This document shows positions 52,192 to 62,909 of a stretch of DNA of 64,000 nt, piece after piece; positions within the stretch are counted from its first letter, which is position 1, and every line of letters begins with the position of its first letter. The stretch spans positions 1 to 64,000 of the forward strand of contig NZ_MJEH01000063.1 of NCBI RefSeq assembly GCF_001742425.1, written 5' to 3'. The position numbers and the translations under genes were made by a program. This DNA is from Bacillus solimangrovi. Lineage in GTDB: Bacteria; Bacillota; Bacilli; Bacillales; Bacillaceae_N. Under the pieces are notes generated by a model. That model was not told the origin of the DNA. It was given only the letters and a program-made list of their open reading frames with translations, and did no database searches.

Positions 52192-54580
52192 TGTCGCCTC
52201 TAATCAGACAGATCGCCCATTCGATTATCTTATTCCAGCTCTATGGACTGAGACAGCAAGGCGAGGAATGAGAGTAATCGTACCTTTTGGGCCACGAAAG
52301 GTGCAAGGATTTATCGTTGATGTAACAGATACAACTGATGTAGGGAAGCTGAAAGAAATTGAATCATTTCTTGATGTTACACCTGTTATTAATGAAGAAC
52401 TATTAAAGATGAGTTATTGGTTAGCTGATCAAACGTTGTGCTTCAGAATTTCAGCGTTACAAGCGATGCTTCCTGCTGCAATGAAATCAAAATATGAAAA
52501 AGTTATCACTTTGGCTGATTGCTCGGAACTAAACGATTTACCAGATAATCTAAGACCATTTTTCAAAGACCAGCGTATAGTGAAATGGAAGGAAATAGAG
52601 CAAGTAAAGGGTATTATAACTGATGTTCAGCGTGCGGTTAGTTTACATTTGCTTGAAATTATTTATGTAACGAAAGCACATACAAAGAAAAAAACGATCC
52701 GAACGATTGAACCTGTATCAACAGAGAAATTAACACAAGGCATGCAAGGGCTGTCTAAACATGCGAAAAAACAAATACAAGTAGTAGAATATTTTATAGA
52801 GAATCCCAATGCTATTCCGCTGGCACAATTAGTAAATACGTTAAACACTACAGATGCTCCAGTTAAAGCACTAATTGAGAAAGGGTTGTTGAAGGAAACA
52901 TCTGAGGAAGTTTATCGTGACCCTTTTCAAAATCGTACTTTTAAGAAAACAGAACGGCTTGATTTAACAGAACAACAGCAACGAGCGTTAAATCCAATAA
53001 ATGAAACAGTTGAGAACAATAAACATGAGGTTTTTCTTGTATATGGAGTAACAGGCAGTGGGAAAACAGAGGTATATCTTCAAGCGATTGAAGCTGTTCT
53101 TGAACAAGGCAAAGAAGCAATTGTGCTCGTTCCGGAAATTTCTCTAACTCCAATGATGGTCGAACGTTTTAAAGGTCGTTTTGGTGATCAAGTAGCTGTC
53201 CTTCACAGTGCGCTGTCTGCAGGTGAAAAGTATGATGAGTGGCGTAAAATTTTACGTAAGGAAGTAAAGGTTGTAGTAGGGGCGCGCTCCGCCATTTTTG
53301 CTCCTTTTGAAAATATAGGAATTATCATAATTGATGAAGAACATGAATCAAGCTACAAACAAGAAGAGAATCCACGTTATCATGCGAGAGATGCAGCAAT
53401 ATATCGTGGAGAGTACCATCGATGTCCTGTTATTTTAGGTAGTGCGACTCCAGCGTTAGAATCGTTTGCACGTGCGCAAAAAGGTGTATACAAACTGTTA
53501 TCACTCACAAAACGTATTCAAGCGAGGGAAATGCCGAAAGTTGAAATTATTGATATGCGGGAAGAATTGCATAGCGGCAATCGTTCAATGTTCTCAACAC
53601 GTCTATTTGATCAATTGAAAGATCGTTTAGAAAGAGGAGAACAATCGGTACTTTTTTTGAATCGACGTGGTTTTTCGACTTTTGTCATCTGTCGTGATTG
53701 TGGGTTTGTAATTGAATGTCCACATTGTGATATTTCCTTAACGTATCACAAGCGGGGACACCAACTGAAGTGTCATTATTGCTCATATGAACAGTCAATG
53801 CCAACAGTATGTCCAGAATGTAGTGGAGAACATATCCGTTTTTTTGGAACAGGTACTCAAAAGGTAGAAGAAGAGCTAGCAAAGGTATTACCTGAAGCAA
53901 AGGTTATTCGAATGGATGTAGATACAACTCGTAAAAAAGGTGCTCATGAGAAGTTATTAACTGCATTTGGACAGAAGAAGGCAGATATTTTGCTTGGTAC
54001 ACAAATGATAGCGAAAGGATTAGATTTTCCAGATGTCACACTCGTTGGTGTACTAGCAGCAGATGCAATGTTACATATTCCTGACTTTCGTGCTTCAGAA
54101 AAGACGTTTCAATTATTAACTCAAGTAAGTGGTCGAGCTGGTCGTCATAAGTTACCTGGTGAAGTTGTTATACAAACGTACACTCCAGAACATTATAGTG
54201 TAACAGCTGCGGCTCAACACGATTTTGACCGTTTTTATGAACAAGAAATGTTATTGAGGAAACGTGTGCAATATCCACCATATTATTACATAACTCTTAT
54301 CACTGTTTCTCATCCTGAAGTAACAAAAGCTGCAGGAGTGACAGACAAAATAGCAGAGTTTTTAAGGTCTCAATTATCAAGTCAGGCGATTATACTTGGC
54401 CCAGTTACCTCAGCTATTGCAAGGGTGAAAGATAGATATCGTTATCAATGCATGATAAAATACAAAAGTGAACCGAATTTACTAGAGGCGTTGCATGCAA
54501 TAATGGAACGTTATAAGCAAGAAATTAGTCGTTCAGAGTTACAAGTTTCAATTGATTTGAATCCATACATGATGATGTGA
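52166..54580 (+). CDS. priA: Primosomal helicase PriA
   Basis: Restarts replication at stalled forks. The 804-residue protein has the N-terminal 3'-DNA-binding domain (RPFDYLIP, RVIVPFGPRK), Walker A GVTGSGKTEVY near residue 297, DEEH, helicase motifs (SGRAGRHKLPGEVVIQT) and the eight-cysteine zinc region CRDCGFVIECPHC...CHYC...CPEC. ATG 52166 was chosen since it matches the usual N terminus; it lies in the end of coaBC. Confidence 0.96.
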   Translation: MKIAKVIVDVASNQTDRPFDYLIPALWTETARRGMRVIVPFGPRKVQGFIVDVTDTTDVGKLKEIESFLDVTPVINEELLKMSYWLADQTLCFRISALQAMLPAAMKSKYEKVITLADCSELNDLPDNLRPFFKDQRIVKWKEIEQVKGIITDVQRAVSLHLLEIIYVTKAHTKKKTIRTIEPVSTEKLTQGMQGLSKHAKKQIQVVEYFIENPNAIPLAQLVNTLNTTDAPVKALIEKGLLKETSEEVYRDPFQNRTFKKTERLDLTEQQQRALNPINETVENNKHEVFLVYGVTGSGKTEVYLQAIEAVLEQGKEAIVLVPEISLTPMMVERFKGRFGDQVAVLHSALSAGEKYDEWRKILRKEVKVVVGARSAIFAPFENIGIIIIDEEHESSYKQEENPRYHARDAAIYRGEYHRCPVILGSATPALESFARAQKGVYKLLSLTKRIQAREMPKVEIIDMREELHSGNRSMFSTRLFDQLKDRLERGEQSVLFLNRRGFSTFVICRDCGFVIECPHCDISLTYHKRGHQLKCHYCSYEQSMPTVCPECSGEHIRFFGTGTQKVEEELAKVLPEAKVIRMDVDTTRKKGAHEKLLTAFGQKKADILLGTQMIAKGLDFPDVTLVGVLAADAMLHIPDFRASEKTFQLLTQVSGRAGRHKLPGEVVIQTYTPEHYSVTAAAQHDFDRFYEQEMLLRKRVQYPPYYYITLITVSHPEVTKAAGVTDKIAEFLRSQLSSQAIILGPVTSAIARVKDRYRYQCMIKYKSEPNLLEALHAIMERYKQEISRSELQVSIDLNPYMMM

Positions 54581-54713
54581 AAATATAGAAGAAATAAGAA
54601 ATAGTAAGATAAAGTGTATAGTATAGATCGTTATAAAGTGACCGTTTTACTTATTTAATTTTTAGGCAAGAAAAGTAAGAAATGATCGACGAATATAAAG
54701 GATGGTATTCGAT

Positions 54714-55670
54714 ATGACAAAGATTGTATTTATGGGTACGCCGGACTTTTCTGTTCCGGTGTTAAGACAACTAATTACTGAAGGCTATGAGGTTGTAGCA
54801 GTAGTGACACAGCCTGACAGACCAAAGGGTAGAAAGCGTGTTATGACACCTCCGCCAGTAAAGGTAGAAGCACAAAAACATGGTATACCAGTGTTGCAAC
54901 CTGAAAAAATTCGTAATAAAGAAGAACTGGATAAAGTATTAAATTTCGAGCCAGAACTAATTGTAACGGCAGCTTTTGGACAAATCTTACCAAAAGAGCT
55001 GTTAGAGGCTCCGAAATTCGGCTGTATTAATGTACATGCATCACTTCTACCTAAGTTACGTGGAGGAGCGCCGATCCATTATTCAATTATAGAAGGACAT
55101 GAGAAATCAGGTGTAACCATTATGTATATGGTTGAGAAGCTTGATGCTGGTGATATGCTTTCAAATGTCGAAGTACCGATTGATGAACGAGATGATGTCG
55201 GTAGTCTTCATGATAAGTTAAGTGAAGCTGGTGCAAAGTTATTACTTGAAACAATACCTCAGTTGTTAAAAGGTGAAATACAACCACAAAAACAAGAAGA
55301 ACAAGAAGTTACATTTGCATTGAATATTAAACGAGAGCAAGAGGAGATTGATTGGACAAAAAAAGGAGAAGAAATTTATAATCACATCCGTGGTCTTAGA
55401 CCTTGGCCTGTTGCATTTACGACACTTGCTGGGAAGGTTATGAAAGTATGGTGGGGAGAAAAATTACCATCATCTGTATCTGGTCAACCAGGTGAAATAA
55501 TTGCACGTGATGAAGATGGTATTATTGTAGCTACTGGTAATCATACAGCGATTAAACTTACAGAAATTCAACCTTCTGGTAAGAAAAGAATGACTACAAA
55601 AGATTATTTGCTCGGTTCTGGTGCAAACCTGAAAGTGGGTACTGTGTTAGGAGATCATGATGAAAAATAA
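54714..55670 (+). CDS. fmt: Methionyl-tRNA formyltransferase
   Basis: Formylates initiator Met-tRNA. The 318-residue protein has [22 protein letters not shown], and the catalytic [21 protein letters not shown] (quoted in part; Asn-His near 107-109). ATG 54714, eight bases behind AAGGATGG, was chosen over in-frame 54702. The usual partner def is not between priA and fmt: only 133 bases lie there. Overlaps rsmB. Confidence 0.95.
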   Translation: MTKIVFMGTPDFSVPVLRQLITEGYEVVAVVTQPDRPKGRKRVMTPPPVKVEAQKHGIPVLQPEKIRNKEELDKVLNFEPELIVTAAFGQILPKELLEAPKFGCINVHASLLPKLRGGAPIHYSIIEGHEKSGVTIMYMVEKLDAGDMLSNVEVPIDERDDVGSLHDKLSEAGAKLLLETIPQLLKGEIQPQKQEEQEVTFALNIKREQEEIDWTKKGEEIYNHIRGLRPWPVAFTTLAGKVMKVWWGEKLPSSVSGQPGEIIARDEDGIIVATGNHTAIKLTEIQPSGKKRMTTKDYLLGSGANLKVGTVLGDHDEK

Positions 55671-57000
55671 TGTTCGATCAGTTTGCCTCGACATCTTAGA
55701 TAAAATTGAAAAAAATCAATCTTATAGTAATTTACTGCTAAATCAAGCAATTGAGAAATCTCGTTTGAATAGTAAGGATGCAGCGTTATTAACAGAAATT
55801 GTATACGGTACAATTCAACGAAAGTTAACACTTGATTACTATCTTTCCCCATTTTTAACGAAGGCTAAGAAACTACAACCGTGGGTACGACAGTTATTAA
55901 GATTATCTCTGTATCAAATGGTCTATCTTGATCGAGTACCAGAACGTGCTGTTATCCATGAAGCAGTCGAAATTGCAAAACATAAAGGTCATCGAGGAAT
56001 TTCCGGAATGGTTAATGGTGTGTTAAGAAATATACAACGTACTGGCATCGCTGATCCTGAAAAGATATCAGATCCAATTGAACGAATCAGTATCGCAACT
56101 AGTCATCCAAAGTGGTTAGTTGAAAAATGGGTCCAACAATACGGAGAAGAAATTACGAGAGACATGTGTGAACAAAACCTTCTTCCACCTTCAAATACAG
56201 CAAGGGTCAATATTCAAAAAGCAACGGTTTCTGAAGTGTTAACGATGCTTAAACAAGCTGGAATTGAAGCAGAGAAGGGACTCCTATCAGAAGATGCGAT
56301 TGTTATAAAATCTGGTAATGTAGCAAAAACCACAGCATTTAAAGAGGGGTATTTAAGTATTCAAGATGAAAGTTCTATGCTTGTAGCAAGAGCTTTAGAC
56401 ATAAAACCTGGACAAACTGTTCTTGATGCTTGTGCTGCCCCAGGTGGAAAAACAGCACATATTGCTGAACGTTTGTTAGGTGTAGGAAGTGTCATGTCTG
56501 TTGATTTACATGATCATAAAGTAAAATTAATAGCTCAACAAGTACATCGACTAGGGTTAGATAATGTGAATGCTATGCAAGGAGATAGTCGTAAACTTCA
56601 TGAGAAATTTGGACCAGAATCATTTGAGCGGGTGCTTGTAGATGCGCCTTGTAGTGGTTTTGGTGTTATGCGTCGTAAGCCAGATTTGAAATATGCAAAA
56701 ACAGCTGAAGATGTGCAACGTTTAGCAAACATCCAGCTTGATATTCTTGAAGCAGCTTCCCAAACTGTAAAAAAAGGTGGACTGCTTGTCTATAGTACAT
56801 GTACGATTGATTTAGAAGAAAATGACCAAGTTATTTCAACATTTCTTCGTAAGCATGCTGAATTTGAATTAGATACTACATTATCTAGTCGAATGCCAGC
56901 AGTACTTCGAGAACATTGTGAAAGTGGTAAAATTCAAATTTTATCACATGAATATGATAGTGATGGTTTCTTCATTGCAACTTTACGAAAGAAGGTATAA
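55660..57000 (+). CDS. rsmB: 16S rRNA m5C967 methyltransferase RsmB
   Basis: The 446-residue protein has an N-terminal NusB-like domain ([22 protein letters not shown], in part) and a SAM-binding catalytic domain with [31 protein letters not shown] and the second catalytic cysteine in [12 protein letters not shown]. It overlaps the end of fmt; ATG 55660 or 55657 are both possible. Confidence 0.95.
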   Translation: MKNNVRSVCLDILDKIEKNQSYSNLLLNQAIEKSRLNSKDAALLTEIVYGTIQRKLTLDYYLSPFLTKAKKLQPWVRQLLRLSLYQMVYLDRVPERAVIHEAVEIAKHKGHRGISGMVNGVLRNIQRTGIADPEKISDPIERISIATSHPKWLVEKWVQQYGEEITRDMCEQNLLPPSNTARVNIQKATVSEVLTMLKQAGIEAEKGLLSEDAIVIKSGNVAKTTAFKEGYLSIQDESSMLVARALDIKPGQTVLDACAAPGGKTAHIAERLLGVGSVMSVDLHDHKVKLIAQQVHRLGLDNVNAMQGDSRKLHEKFGPESFERVLVDAPCSGFGVMRRKPDLKYAKTAEDVQRLANIQLDILEAASQTVKKGGLLVYSTCTIDLEENDQVISTFLRKHAEFELDTTLSSRMPAVLREHCESGKIQILSHEYDSDGFFIATLRKKV

Positions 57001-57005
57001 CAAGT

Positions 57006-58094
57006 ATGGAAAAATTACAAACAACAATAGACTCAGTTGAGCTCTCAGATAAACCTTCAATCTACTCTCTTCAATTTAATGAACTTGAAGAAAAATTAAA
57101 AGAGTGGGGAGAACCGAAATTCCGTGCCACTCAAATTTTTGAATGGCTTTATCAAAAGAGAGTTAAACAATTTGAAGAAATGACAAATTTATCAAAAGGG
57201 TTACGTGAGCGTTTGTCGAATGAGTTTGAGGTTACAACGTTAAAAACAATCGTTCAACAAACAGCAACAGATGGAACGATTAAATTTTTATTTGAAATGA
57301 AAGATGGTTATTCGATTGAGACGGTATTAATGCGTCATGAATACGGGAATTCTGTATGTGTAACGACGCAAGTTGGATGTCGAATCGGTTGTACATTCTG
57401 TGCATCAACACTTGGAGGCCTCAAACGAAACTTGGAGTCTGGTGAAATTGTTGCACAAGTTGTCAAAGTACAACAAGCTTTGGATGAATTAGGAGAGCGT
57501 GTAAGCTCTGTTGTAATTATGGGGATCGGTGAGCCATTTGATAATTATAAGAGCATGTTAAGTTTCTTAAAAATTATAAATGACAATAAAGGCATCAATA
57601 TAGGTGCACGACATATTACCGTATCGACAAGTGGAATTATTCCAAGGATTTATGATTTTGCTGATGAAGGTTTACAAATTAATTTTGCGATTTCGCTTCA
57701 TGCTCCTAATATGGAAATTCGTTCGCGCTTAATGCCGATTAATAAGGCATATAAGCTACCAGACTTAATGGATGCAATTCGATATTATATTGAGAAAACT
57801 GGTCGCAGAATAACGTTTGAATATGGGTTGTTTGGTGGGGTGAACGACAAGGTTGAACATGCTGAGGAGCTAGCTGCCTTAATTAAAGACCTAAAGTGTC
57901 ATGTTAATTTAATTCCAGTTAATTATGTACCTGAACGAGATTATGTTCGCACTCCACGTGAACAAATCTTTGCCTTTGAACGTACGTTAAAAAACAATGG
58001 TGTGAATGTAACAATTCGTCGTGAGCAAGGTTCAGATATTGATGCAGCATGTGGGCAATTGCGTGCAAAGGAGCGAGAAGAAGAGACGAGGTGA
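57006..58094 (+). CDS. rlmN: Dual-specificity rRNA/tRNA m2A methyltransferase RlmN
   Basis: Radical SAM enzyme that makes C2-methyladenosine in 23S rRNA and some tRNAs. The 362-residue protein has the cluster motif [10 protein letters not shown] (CxxxCxxC near residue 123), [13 protein letters not shown], and the C-terminal resolving cysteine in AACGQLR. Starts five bases after rsmB. Confidence 0.96.
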   Translation: MEKLQTTIDSVELSDKPSIYSLQFNELEEKLKEWGEPKFRATQIFEWLYQKRVKQFEEMTNLSKGLRERLSNEFEVTTLKTIVQQTATDGTIKFLFEMKDGYSIETVLMRHEYGNSVCVTTQVGCRIGCTFCASTLGGLKRNLESGEIVAQVVKVQQALDELGERVSSVVIMGIGEPFDNYKSMLSFLKIINDNKGINIGARHITVSTSGIIPRIYDFADEGLQINFAISLHAPNMEIRSRLMPINKAYKLPDLMDAIRYYIEKTGRRITFEYGLFGGVNDKVEHAEELAALIKDLKCHVNLIPVNYVPERDYVRTPREQIFAFERTLKNNGVNVTIRREQGSDIDAACGQLRAKEREEETR

Positions 58095-58098
58095 AAGA

Positions 58099-58851
58099 AT
58101 GTTAACAGCCTTTGAAAGTGATAAAGGGAAAGTAAGGGCGCATAACGAAGATGCTGGTGGCGTGTTTTTAAACACTGCTGCTAGCACTTGCCTTGTGCTT
58201 GTGGCAGACGGTATGGGTGGTCATCAAGCAGGAGATGTTGCGAGTCGAATGACAGTAGAAGGACTTGAACATGCTTGGCAAAGCGCTGAGTTTTCTACTT
58301 CTGAGGAAGCGAAAAATTGGCTAATACAGACAATTGAAGAAGTGAATGAACATTTACTGCAATACTCGAAATCACATGATGAATGTAAAGGGATGGGAAC
58401 AACAATTGTATCTGCTATTTGTACTGAAGAGTATGTAGTTGTTGCACATATTGGTGACAGTCGTTGTTACATAAAGAATCAGTATGATTTCAAACAAATT
58501 ACAAGTGATCATTCTTTAGTAAATGAACTTGTTCGTTCCGGGCAAATTTCAGCTGAGGATGCTGAAAATCACCCTCGAAAAAATGTGTTAATGAGAGCGC
58601 TAGGAACAGAAGAAGGCGTAATAGTCGATGTGAAAACGCTGACATGGGAAGAAGGGGATCTTATCTTACTATGCTCAGATGGATTAACAAATAAGGTGAG
58701 CGACGAAGATATGCATGAGATATTAGCATCTAATCTCTCATTGCATGAGCAAGCAGCACAGCTTACAGCTATGGCAAATGAAGGTGGCGGCGAAGATAAT
58801 ATTACCGTTGCAGTCGTTCAACATCAGGGAAGGGAACGTGGAAGCGAGTGA
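58099..58851 (+). CDS. prpC: PP2C-type Ser/Thr phosphatase PrpC
   Basis: Removes phosphates placed by PrkC. The 250-residue PPM phosphatase has RAHNEDAGG, the metal-binding VADGMGGH near residue 37, GTTIVSAI, HIGDSRCY and the C-terminal GGGEDNITVAVV. ATG 58099 behind GAGGTG was chosen; an in-frame ATG at 58021 lies deep in rlmN. Six bases separate it from prkC. Confidence 0.95.
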   Translation: MLTAFESDKGKVRAHNEDAGGVFLNTAASTCLVLVADGMGGHQAGDVASRMTVEGLEHAWQSAEFSTSEEAKNWLIQTIEEVNEHLLQYSKSHDECKGMGTTIVSAICTEEYVVVAHIGDSRCYIKNQYDFKQITSDHSLVNELVRSGQISAEDAENHPRKNVLMRALGTEEGVIVDVKTLTWEEGDLILLCSDGLTNKVSDEDMHEILASNLSLHEQAAQLTAMANEGGGEDNITVAVVQHQGRERGSE

Positions 58852-58857
58852 TGTGCA

Positions 58858-60801
58858 TTGCTCACAGGTAAATTATTAAACGGTCGTTATAAAATGTTGA
58901 AAATGATTGGTGGAGGAGGAATGGCTCATGTGTACTTGGCACATGACCAAATCTTAAATCGTGAAGTTGCGGTTAAAGTACTCCGATTGGATTTTTCTGA
59001 CAATGATGAATTCATTGAAAGGTTCCGTCGTGAAGCATATTCTGCTACGAGCTTACACCACCCGAATATAGTTGAAATCTTTGACGTAGGTGAAGAAGAC
59101 GGCATCTACTTTATGGTGATGGAATATGTAGATGGCAAGACACTTAAGCAGTTGATTCAACAATATGGTCCTGTTTCAGTAGAGGATTCAGTTCATATTA
59201 TGTCTCAAATGACGTCAGCAATTCAACATGCACACGAAAATCAAATTATTCACAGAGATATAAAACCACATAATATACTTATAAATGAAGACGGTGTCGT
59301 AAAAATCACGGATTTCGGAATTGCTATGGCACTTAGCTCAACATCTATTACCCAAACTAATTCAGTTCTTGGTTCGGTTCATTATTTTTCTCCAGAACAA
59401 GCTAGAGGTGGGATGGCGAATAGGAAATCTGATATATACTCATTAGGTGTTGTTATGTTTGAAATTTTAACAGGACGATTACCATTCTCTGGTGAATCAG
59501 CAGTTTCAATTGCATTGAAACATTTACAAAATGAAACTCCATCACCGAGAAGGTGGAATGAAAAAATTCCTCAAAGTGTGGAAAATATCATATTAAAAGC
59601 AACGGCTAAAGATCCATTTCATCGTTATGCTAGTGCCGAAGAAATGGAATTAGATTTAGATACAGCTCTTACACCTAATCGAATAAATGAACCTAAGTTT
59701 ACACTGCCTGAAGAAGATGATGATGAAAAAACAAAAGCGATTCCTGTTGTTACAAAGATGCCAGCTGAGTCGAATGTTGATGAAACTATCGTTCACCATT
59801 CTGATGAACGAAAACAACCTAAGAAAAAGAACTTTCTTTGGATTAGTGTTTTCATGGCAATATTAATAATTGGTGGTACGACAGCAGCTTTTATCATTCC
59901 TGATTTGTTTAAGGAAGAACAAATTACGATACCAGATATGGAAGGTAAAGAAGTATCAGAAGCTATTACGACTTTGAGAAACCTAGGTCTAGTAGTAGAT
60001 GAAAAGCAAATGATCCATAATGAGGTTCCTGAAAAACATGTTATTAAGACAGAACCAAGTGCTGATTATACTGTTAAAAAAGGATTTCCGATAACGGTCT
60101 ATGAAAGTTTAGGGAAGCAAAAAATAAAGTTTGAAGATTATGTTGGACAAGAAATTGAAGAAGTAAAAAGAGAGTTACAGCTCAAAGGCATTGATGTTGA
60201 AAATAACTTAATCACCATTGAGATTGAAAATGAAGTAGAGCAAGGTATGATTGTTACTCAACGTCAACCTAAACCTGGAGAAGAAATAGATCCAGATGAA
60301 ATGAAAGAGACAGTTGTCATTTTTGAAGTTAGTGAAGGTCAAAAAGTTGTCATCAAAGATATGAATGGCTGGAATGAACAAGAAGTGCAACAGTATATAG
60401 AAAATGAATCTTTGCAATTAGAAGAAATAAACTATGAATATTCAAATGATGTACCAAAAGGTCAAGTGATCTCCCAAACGATTAATGCAAATCAAAAGGT
60501 TGAAAAAGGAACAACAGTAGGAGTCATCATTTCAAAAGGGCCGAGCCCTAAGACAACAACGATAACAAAGGTAATTCCATATAATGGTGAATCATTAGAG
60601 AAAGTACAACGTATTGATGTTTATATCAGTGATATAGACAATAAGATGGAAGAAGTAGCTTTGTCTGATACAATGACAGAATCAAAAGCGATTTCTTTTG
60701 ATATACAAGTCCCGTATAATGGAGAGGCATCTTATAAGATCTATGTAAATGGTGAGTTTTTTGAAGGGAACATTATCCGTTATAACACGTTACCTGAATA
60801 A
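58858..60801 (+). CDS. prkC: PASTA-domain Ser/Thr kinase PrkC
   Basis: Membrane kinase that senses peptidoglycan fragments and, in Bacillus, triggers germination. The 647-residue protein has a cytoplasmic kinase domain (GGGGMAHVYLA, ATP lysine Lys40, HRDIKPHN, DFGIA), a juxtamembrane linker and a membrane segment near residues 326-348. About three PASTA repeats follow (ITIPDMEGKEVSEA, IKFEDYVGQEIEEV, VVIKDMNGWNEQEV), then a C-terminal tail. The start is TTG: an in-frame stop overlaps the prpC stop and excludes any upstream codon. The SD is weak, so coupling to prpC is likely. Confidence 0.96.
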   Translation: MLTGKLLNGRYKMLKMIGGGGMAHVYLAHDQILNREVAVKVLRLDFSDNDEFIERFRREAYSATSLHHPNIVEIFDVGEEDGIYFMVMEYVDGKTLKQLIQQYGPVSVEDSVHIMSQMTSAIQHAHENQIIHRDIKPHNILINEDGVVKITDFGIAMALSSTSITQTNSVLGSVHYFSPEQARGGMANRKSDIYSLGVVMFEILTGRLPFSGESAVSIALKHLQNETPSPRRWNEKIPQSVENIILKATAKDPFHRYASAEEMELDLDTALTPNRINEPKFTLPEEDDDEKTKAIPVVTKMPAESNVDETIVHHSDERKQPKKKNFLWISVFMAILIIGGTTAAFIIPDLFKEEQITIPDMEGKEVSEAITTLRNLGLVVDEKQMIHNEVPEKHVIKTEPSADYTVKKGFPITVYESLGKQKIKFEDYVGQEIEEVKRELQLKGIDVENNLITIEIENEVEQGMIVTQRQPKPGEEIDPDEMKETVVIFEVSEGQKVVIKDMNGWNEQEVQQYIENESLQLEEINYEYSNDVPKGQVISQTINANQKVEKGTTVGVIISKGPSPKTTTITKVIPYNGESLEKVQRIDVYISDIDNKMEEVALSDTMTESKAISFDIQVPYNGEASYKIYVNGEFFEGNIIRYNTLPE

Positions 60802-60901
60802 AATGATTGTCCTGTAGTCGAATAAGTATCACTAGTTAATTGATTGTGACTGAATATGGAGAGCATGTTTTAGCAACAAGAGGTAATATGAGGAGGCAAT
60901 T

Positions 60902-61783
60902 ATGCAGGAAGGTAAGATAATTAAAGCATTGAGTGGATTTTATTACGTTTATTCAGAAGGTACTGTAACACAATGCAGAGGTAGAGGTGTATTTAGAAAA
61001 AAGAAAATTACTCCTCTTGTCGGTGATATGGTACAATTTGAAGCTGAAAATCAAAATGAAGGTTATGTATTGAAGATTGGGAAACGGAAGAACGAGTTAG
61101 TTCGTCCACCGATTGCAAATGTTGACCAAGCTATCCTCGTATTCTCAGCAGTAGAGCCTGATTTTAGTACAGCACTGTTGGATCGATTCCTTGTTTTAGT
61201 TGAAGCGAATGATATTGACCCGATTATTTGTATCACGAAGATGGATCTAGTTAATGATGAAGTGAAACTTAAAATTGAAGCTTATGCAGATGATTATCGT
61301 AAGATTGGTTATCCAGTTCTATTAACTTCTACTGAAACAGCAACTGGTTTAGATGTGCTATCACCATACTTTGAAGGTAAGACATCAGTGTTTGCTGGAC
61401 AATCAGGTGTTGGAAAGTCTTCGTTACTGAATGCGTTAAATCCTGAGCTTGATCTTGAAACAGGAGTGATTTCAATGAGTTTAGGGCGAGGGAAACATAC
61501 GACTCGTCACGTTGAATTAATTCAGTTTGGTTCAGGTCTAGTTGCAGATACACCTGGTTTTAGTTCACTTGAATTTCTAGGGATTGAAACAGAGGATCTA
61601 GGAAGTTGCTTCCCTGAGATGTTACACTTATCTTCAGAATGTAAGTTTAGAGGCTGTACACACTTAGCTGAGCCTAAATGCGCGGTTAAGGTGGCAGTTG
61701 AGGATGGAGAAATTCCTTCATATCGCTATGAACATTATGAAAATTTTTATCAAGAAATTAAAGATAGAAAGCCGAGGTATTAA
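60902..61783 (+). CDS. rsgA: Ribosome small-subunit maturation GTPase RsgA (CpgA)
   Basis: The 293-residue circularly permuted GTPase has an N-terminal OB fold, G4 ITKMD, then G1 GQSGVGKSS near residue 167 and G3 DTPGFSS, and a C-terminal zinc motif [16 protein letters not shown]. It assists 30S assembly; in B. subtilis CpgA is also a PrkC substrate, matching the neighbourhood. SD GAGGAGG; two bases precede rpe. Confidence 0.95.
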   Translation: MQEGKIIKALSGFYYVYSEGTVTQCRGRGVFRKKKITPLVGDMVQFEAENQNEGYVLKIGKRKNELVRPPIANVDQAILVFSAVEPDFSTALLDRFLVLVEANDIDPIICITKMDLVNDEVKLKIEAYADDYRKIGYPVLLTSTETATGLDVLSPYFEGKTSVFAGQSGVGKSSLLNALNPELDLETGVISMSLGRGKHTTRHVELIQFGSGLVADTPGFSSLEFLGIETEDLGSCFPEMLHLSSECKFRGCTHLAEPKCAVKVAVEDGEIPSYRYEHYENFYQEIKDRKPRY

Positions 61784-61785
61784 CA

Positions 61786-62433
61786 ATGATTAAAATTGCA
61801 CCATCGATTTTATCAGCAGATTTTGCAAGATTGGGAGAAGAAATAAAGGATGTTGAACGTGGAGGAGCAGATTATATTCATGTAGATGTAATGGATGGTC
61901 ACTTTGTTCCTAATATTACGATTGGTCCACTTATTGTAGAAGCAATTCGTCCAGTTACTAATTTACCGTTAGATGTCCACCTTATGATTGAAAAACCTGA
62001 TCAGTATATCTCTGCATTTGCAAAAGCAGGAGCAGATATTATTACTGTTCATGTAGAAGCGTGTACACATCTACATAGAACCATTCAGCTTATTAAGCAA
62101 GAAGGAGTTAAAGCTGGTGTCGTTGTAAACCCTGCAACTCCTATTGAGTCTATTCAACATATCATTGCCGATGTAGATATGGTTTTATTAATGACAGTTA
62201 ATCCAGGATTTGGTGGACAAAAGTTCATTGAATCTGTAGTACCAAAGATTAAACAAGTTAAAGAATTAGCAGATGCGACTGGTCGTGAGATAGAAATCGA
62301 AGTAGATGGTGGAGTTAACATTGAAACAGCTAAGTTAGTTAAAGATGCTGGTGCGAACGTGCTCGTAGCTGGTTCAGCTGTTTTTAATAAAGAAGATAGA
62401 AAGAAAGCAATTGAAGAAATTCGAAATGCATAA
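61786..62433 (+). CDS. rpe: Ribulose-phosphate 3-epimerase
   Basis: Interconverts ribulose 5-phosphate and xylulose 5-phosphate. The 215-residue TIM barrel has [23 protein letters not shown] with metal-binding His/Asp, VHLMIEKP and VDGGVN. The thiN gene that follows it in B. subtilis is absent; a terminator comes directly after. Confidence 0.96.
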   Translation: MIKIAPSILSADFARLGEEIKDVERGGADYIHVDVMDGHFVPNITIGPLIVEAIRPVTNLPLDVHLMIEKPDQYISAFAKAGADIITVHVEACTHLHRTIQLIKQEGVKAGVVVNPATPIESIQHIIADVDMVLLMTVNPGFGGQKFIESVVPKIKQVKELADATGREIEIEVDGGVNIETAKLVKDAGANVLVAGSAVFNKEDRKKAIEEIRNA

Positions 62434-62440
62434 TTTACAA

Positions 62441-62472
62441 AACAGTTGTGGGATACCACAACTGTTTTTTTC
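62441..62472 (+). terminator. Terminator after rpe
   Basis: AACAGTTGTGG (62441-62451) pairs perfectly with CCACAACTGTT (62456-62466), followed by a T-run. No gene was seen between here and spoVM. Confidence 0.93.
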
Positions 62473-62639
62473 ATGTGAAGTGATCATTTTTTAAGTTATG
62501 GAGCATACAATGAGGATAAGAAACGATTCATAATGACCTATAACCTAGTGTTGAGTTCTGCTCAACTAAATTTGTAATTATTATCAATTATAGCGTATTG
62601 AAAAGTCCAATAGGTATGGCTTTTAAAGGAGGGGGAAAG

Positions 62640-62720
62640 ATGAAGTTTTATACAATTAAGTTGCCGAAATTTCTCGGTGGGATGGTCCGTGCTCTTCTTG
62701 GGACGTTTAAGAAAGAATAG
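62640..62720 (+). CDS. spoVM: Spore coat anchoring peptide SpoVM
   Basis: A 26-codon gene encoding an amphipathic peptide beginning MKFYTIKLPKFLGGMVRALL and ending KKE, matching B. subtilis SpoVM at all but a few positions. SpoVM inserts in the convex outer forespore membrane and recruits the coat ATPase SpoIVA. Pro9, needed for curvature recognition in B. subtilis, is kept. A strong SD AAAGGAGGGGG precedes it. Easily missed because of its size. Confidence 0.97.
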   Translation: MKFYTIKLPKFLGGMVRALLGTFKKE

Positions 62721-62749
62721 GTGTTTGCTACAAGCAATACCTTAATTAT

Positions 62750-62791
62750 TTTTGTTGGCTCATCAATATTATCATTGGTGAGCCAACAAAA
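62750..62791. repeat. 17-18 bp inverted repeat between spoVM and rpmB
   Basis: TTTTGTTGGCTCATCAAT (62750-62767) and ATTGGTGAGCCAACAAAA (62774-62791) pair with one wobble. The arms end in T and A runs, so it may terminate in either direction, but no separate U-tract follows. Confidence 0.7.
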
Positions 62792-62861
62792 GATAAGTAT
62801 ATTATGAATGCCTACGGGTTTATGGTTAGACACCTTTGAGTGAAATATCTATATAAAAACA

Positions 62862-62899
62862 AAAGCACCAATTTCAATATGAAATGAAATTGGTGCTTT
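62862..62899 (-). terminator. Terminator of rpmB (minus strand)
   Basis: AAAGCACCAATTTCA (62862-62876) pairs perfectly with TGAAATTGGTGCTTT (62885-62899). Read on the minus strand it is followed by TGTTTTTATA. Confidence 0.85.
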
Positions 62900-62909
62900 C
62901 CTATGTCTA

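Noticed and set aside
62514-62521. CATACAAT, a perfect SigE -10, upstream of spoVM
   Set aside because: No KMATATT-like -35 is found at 12-15 bases upstream, and spoVM starts about 120 bases away. Not claimed as a promoter.
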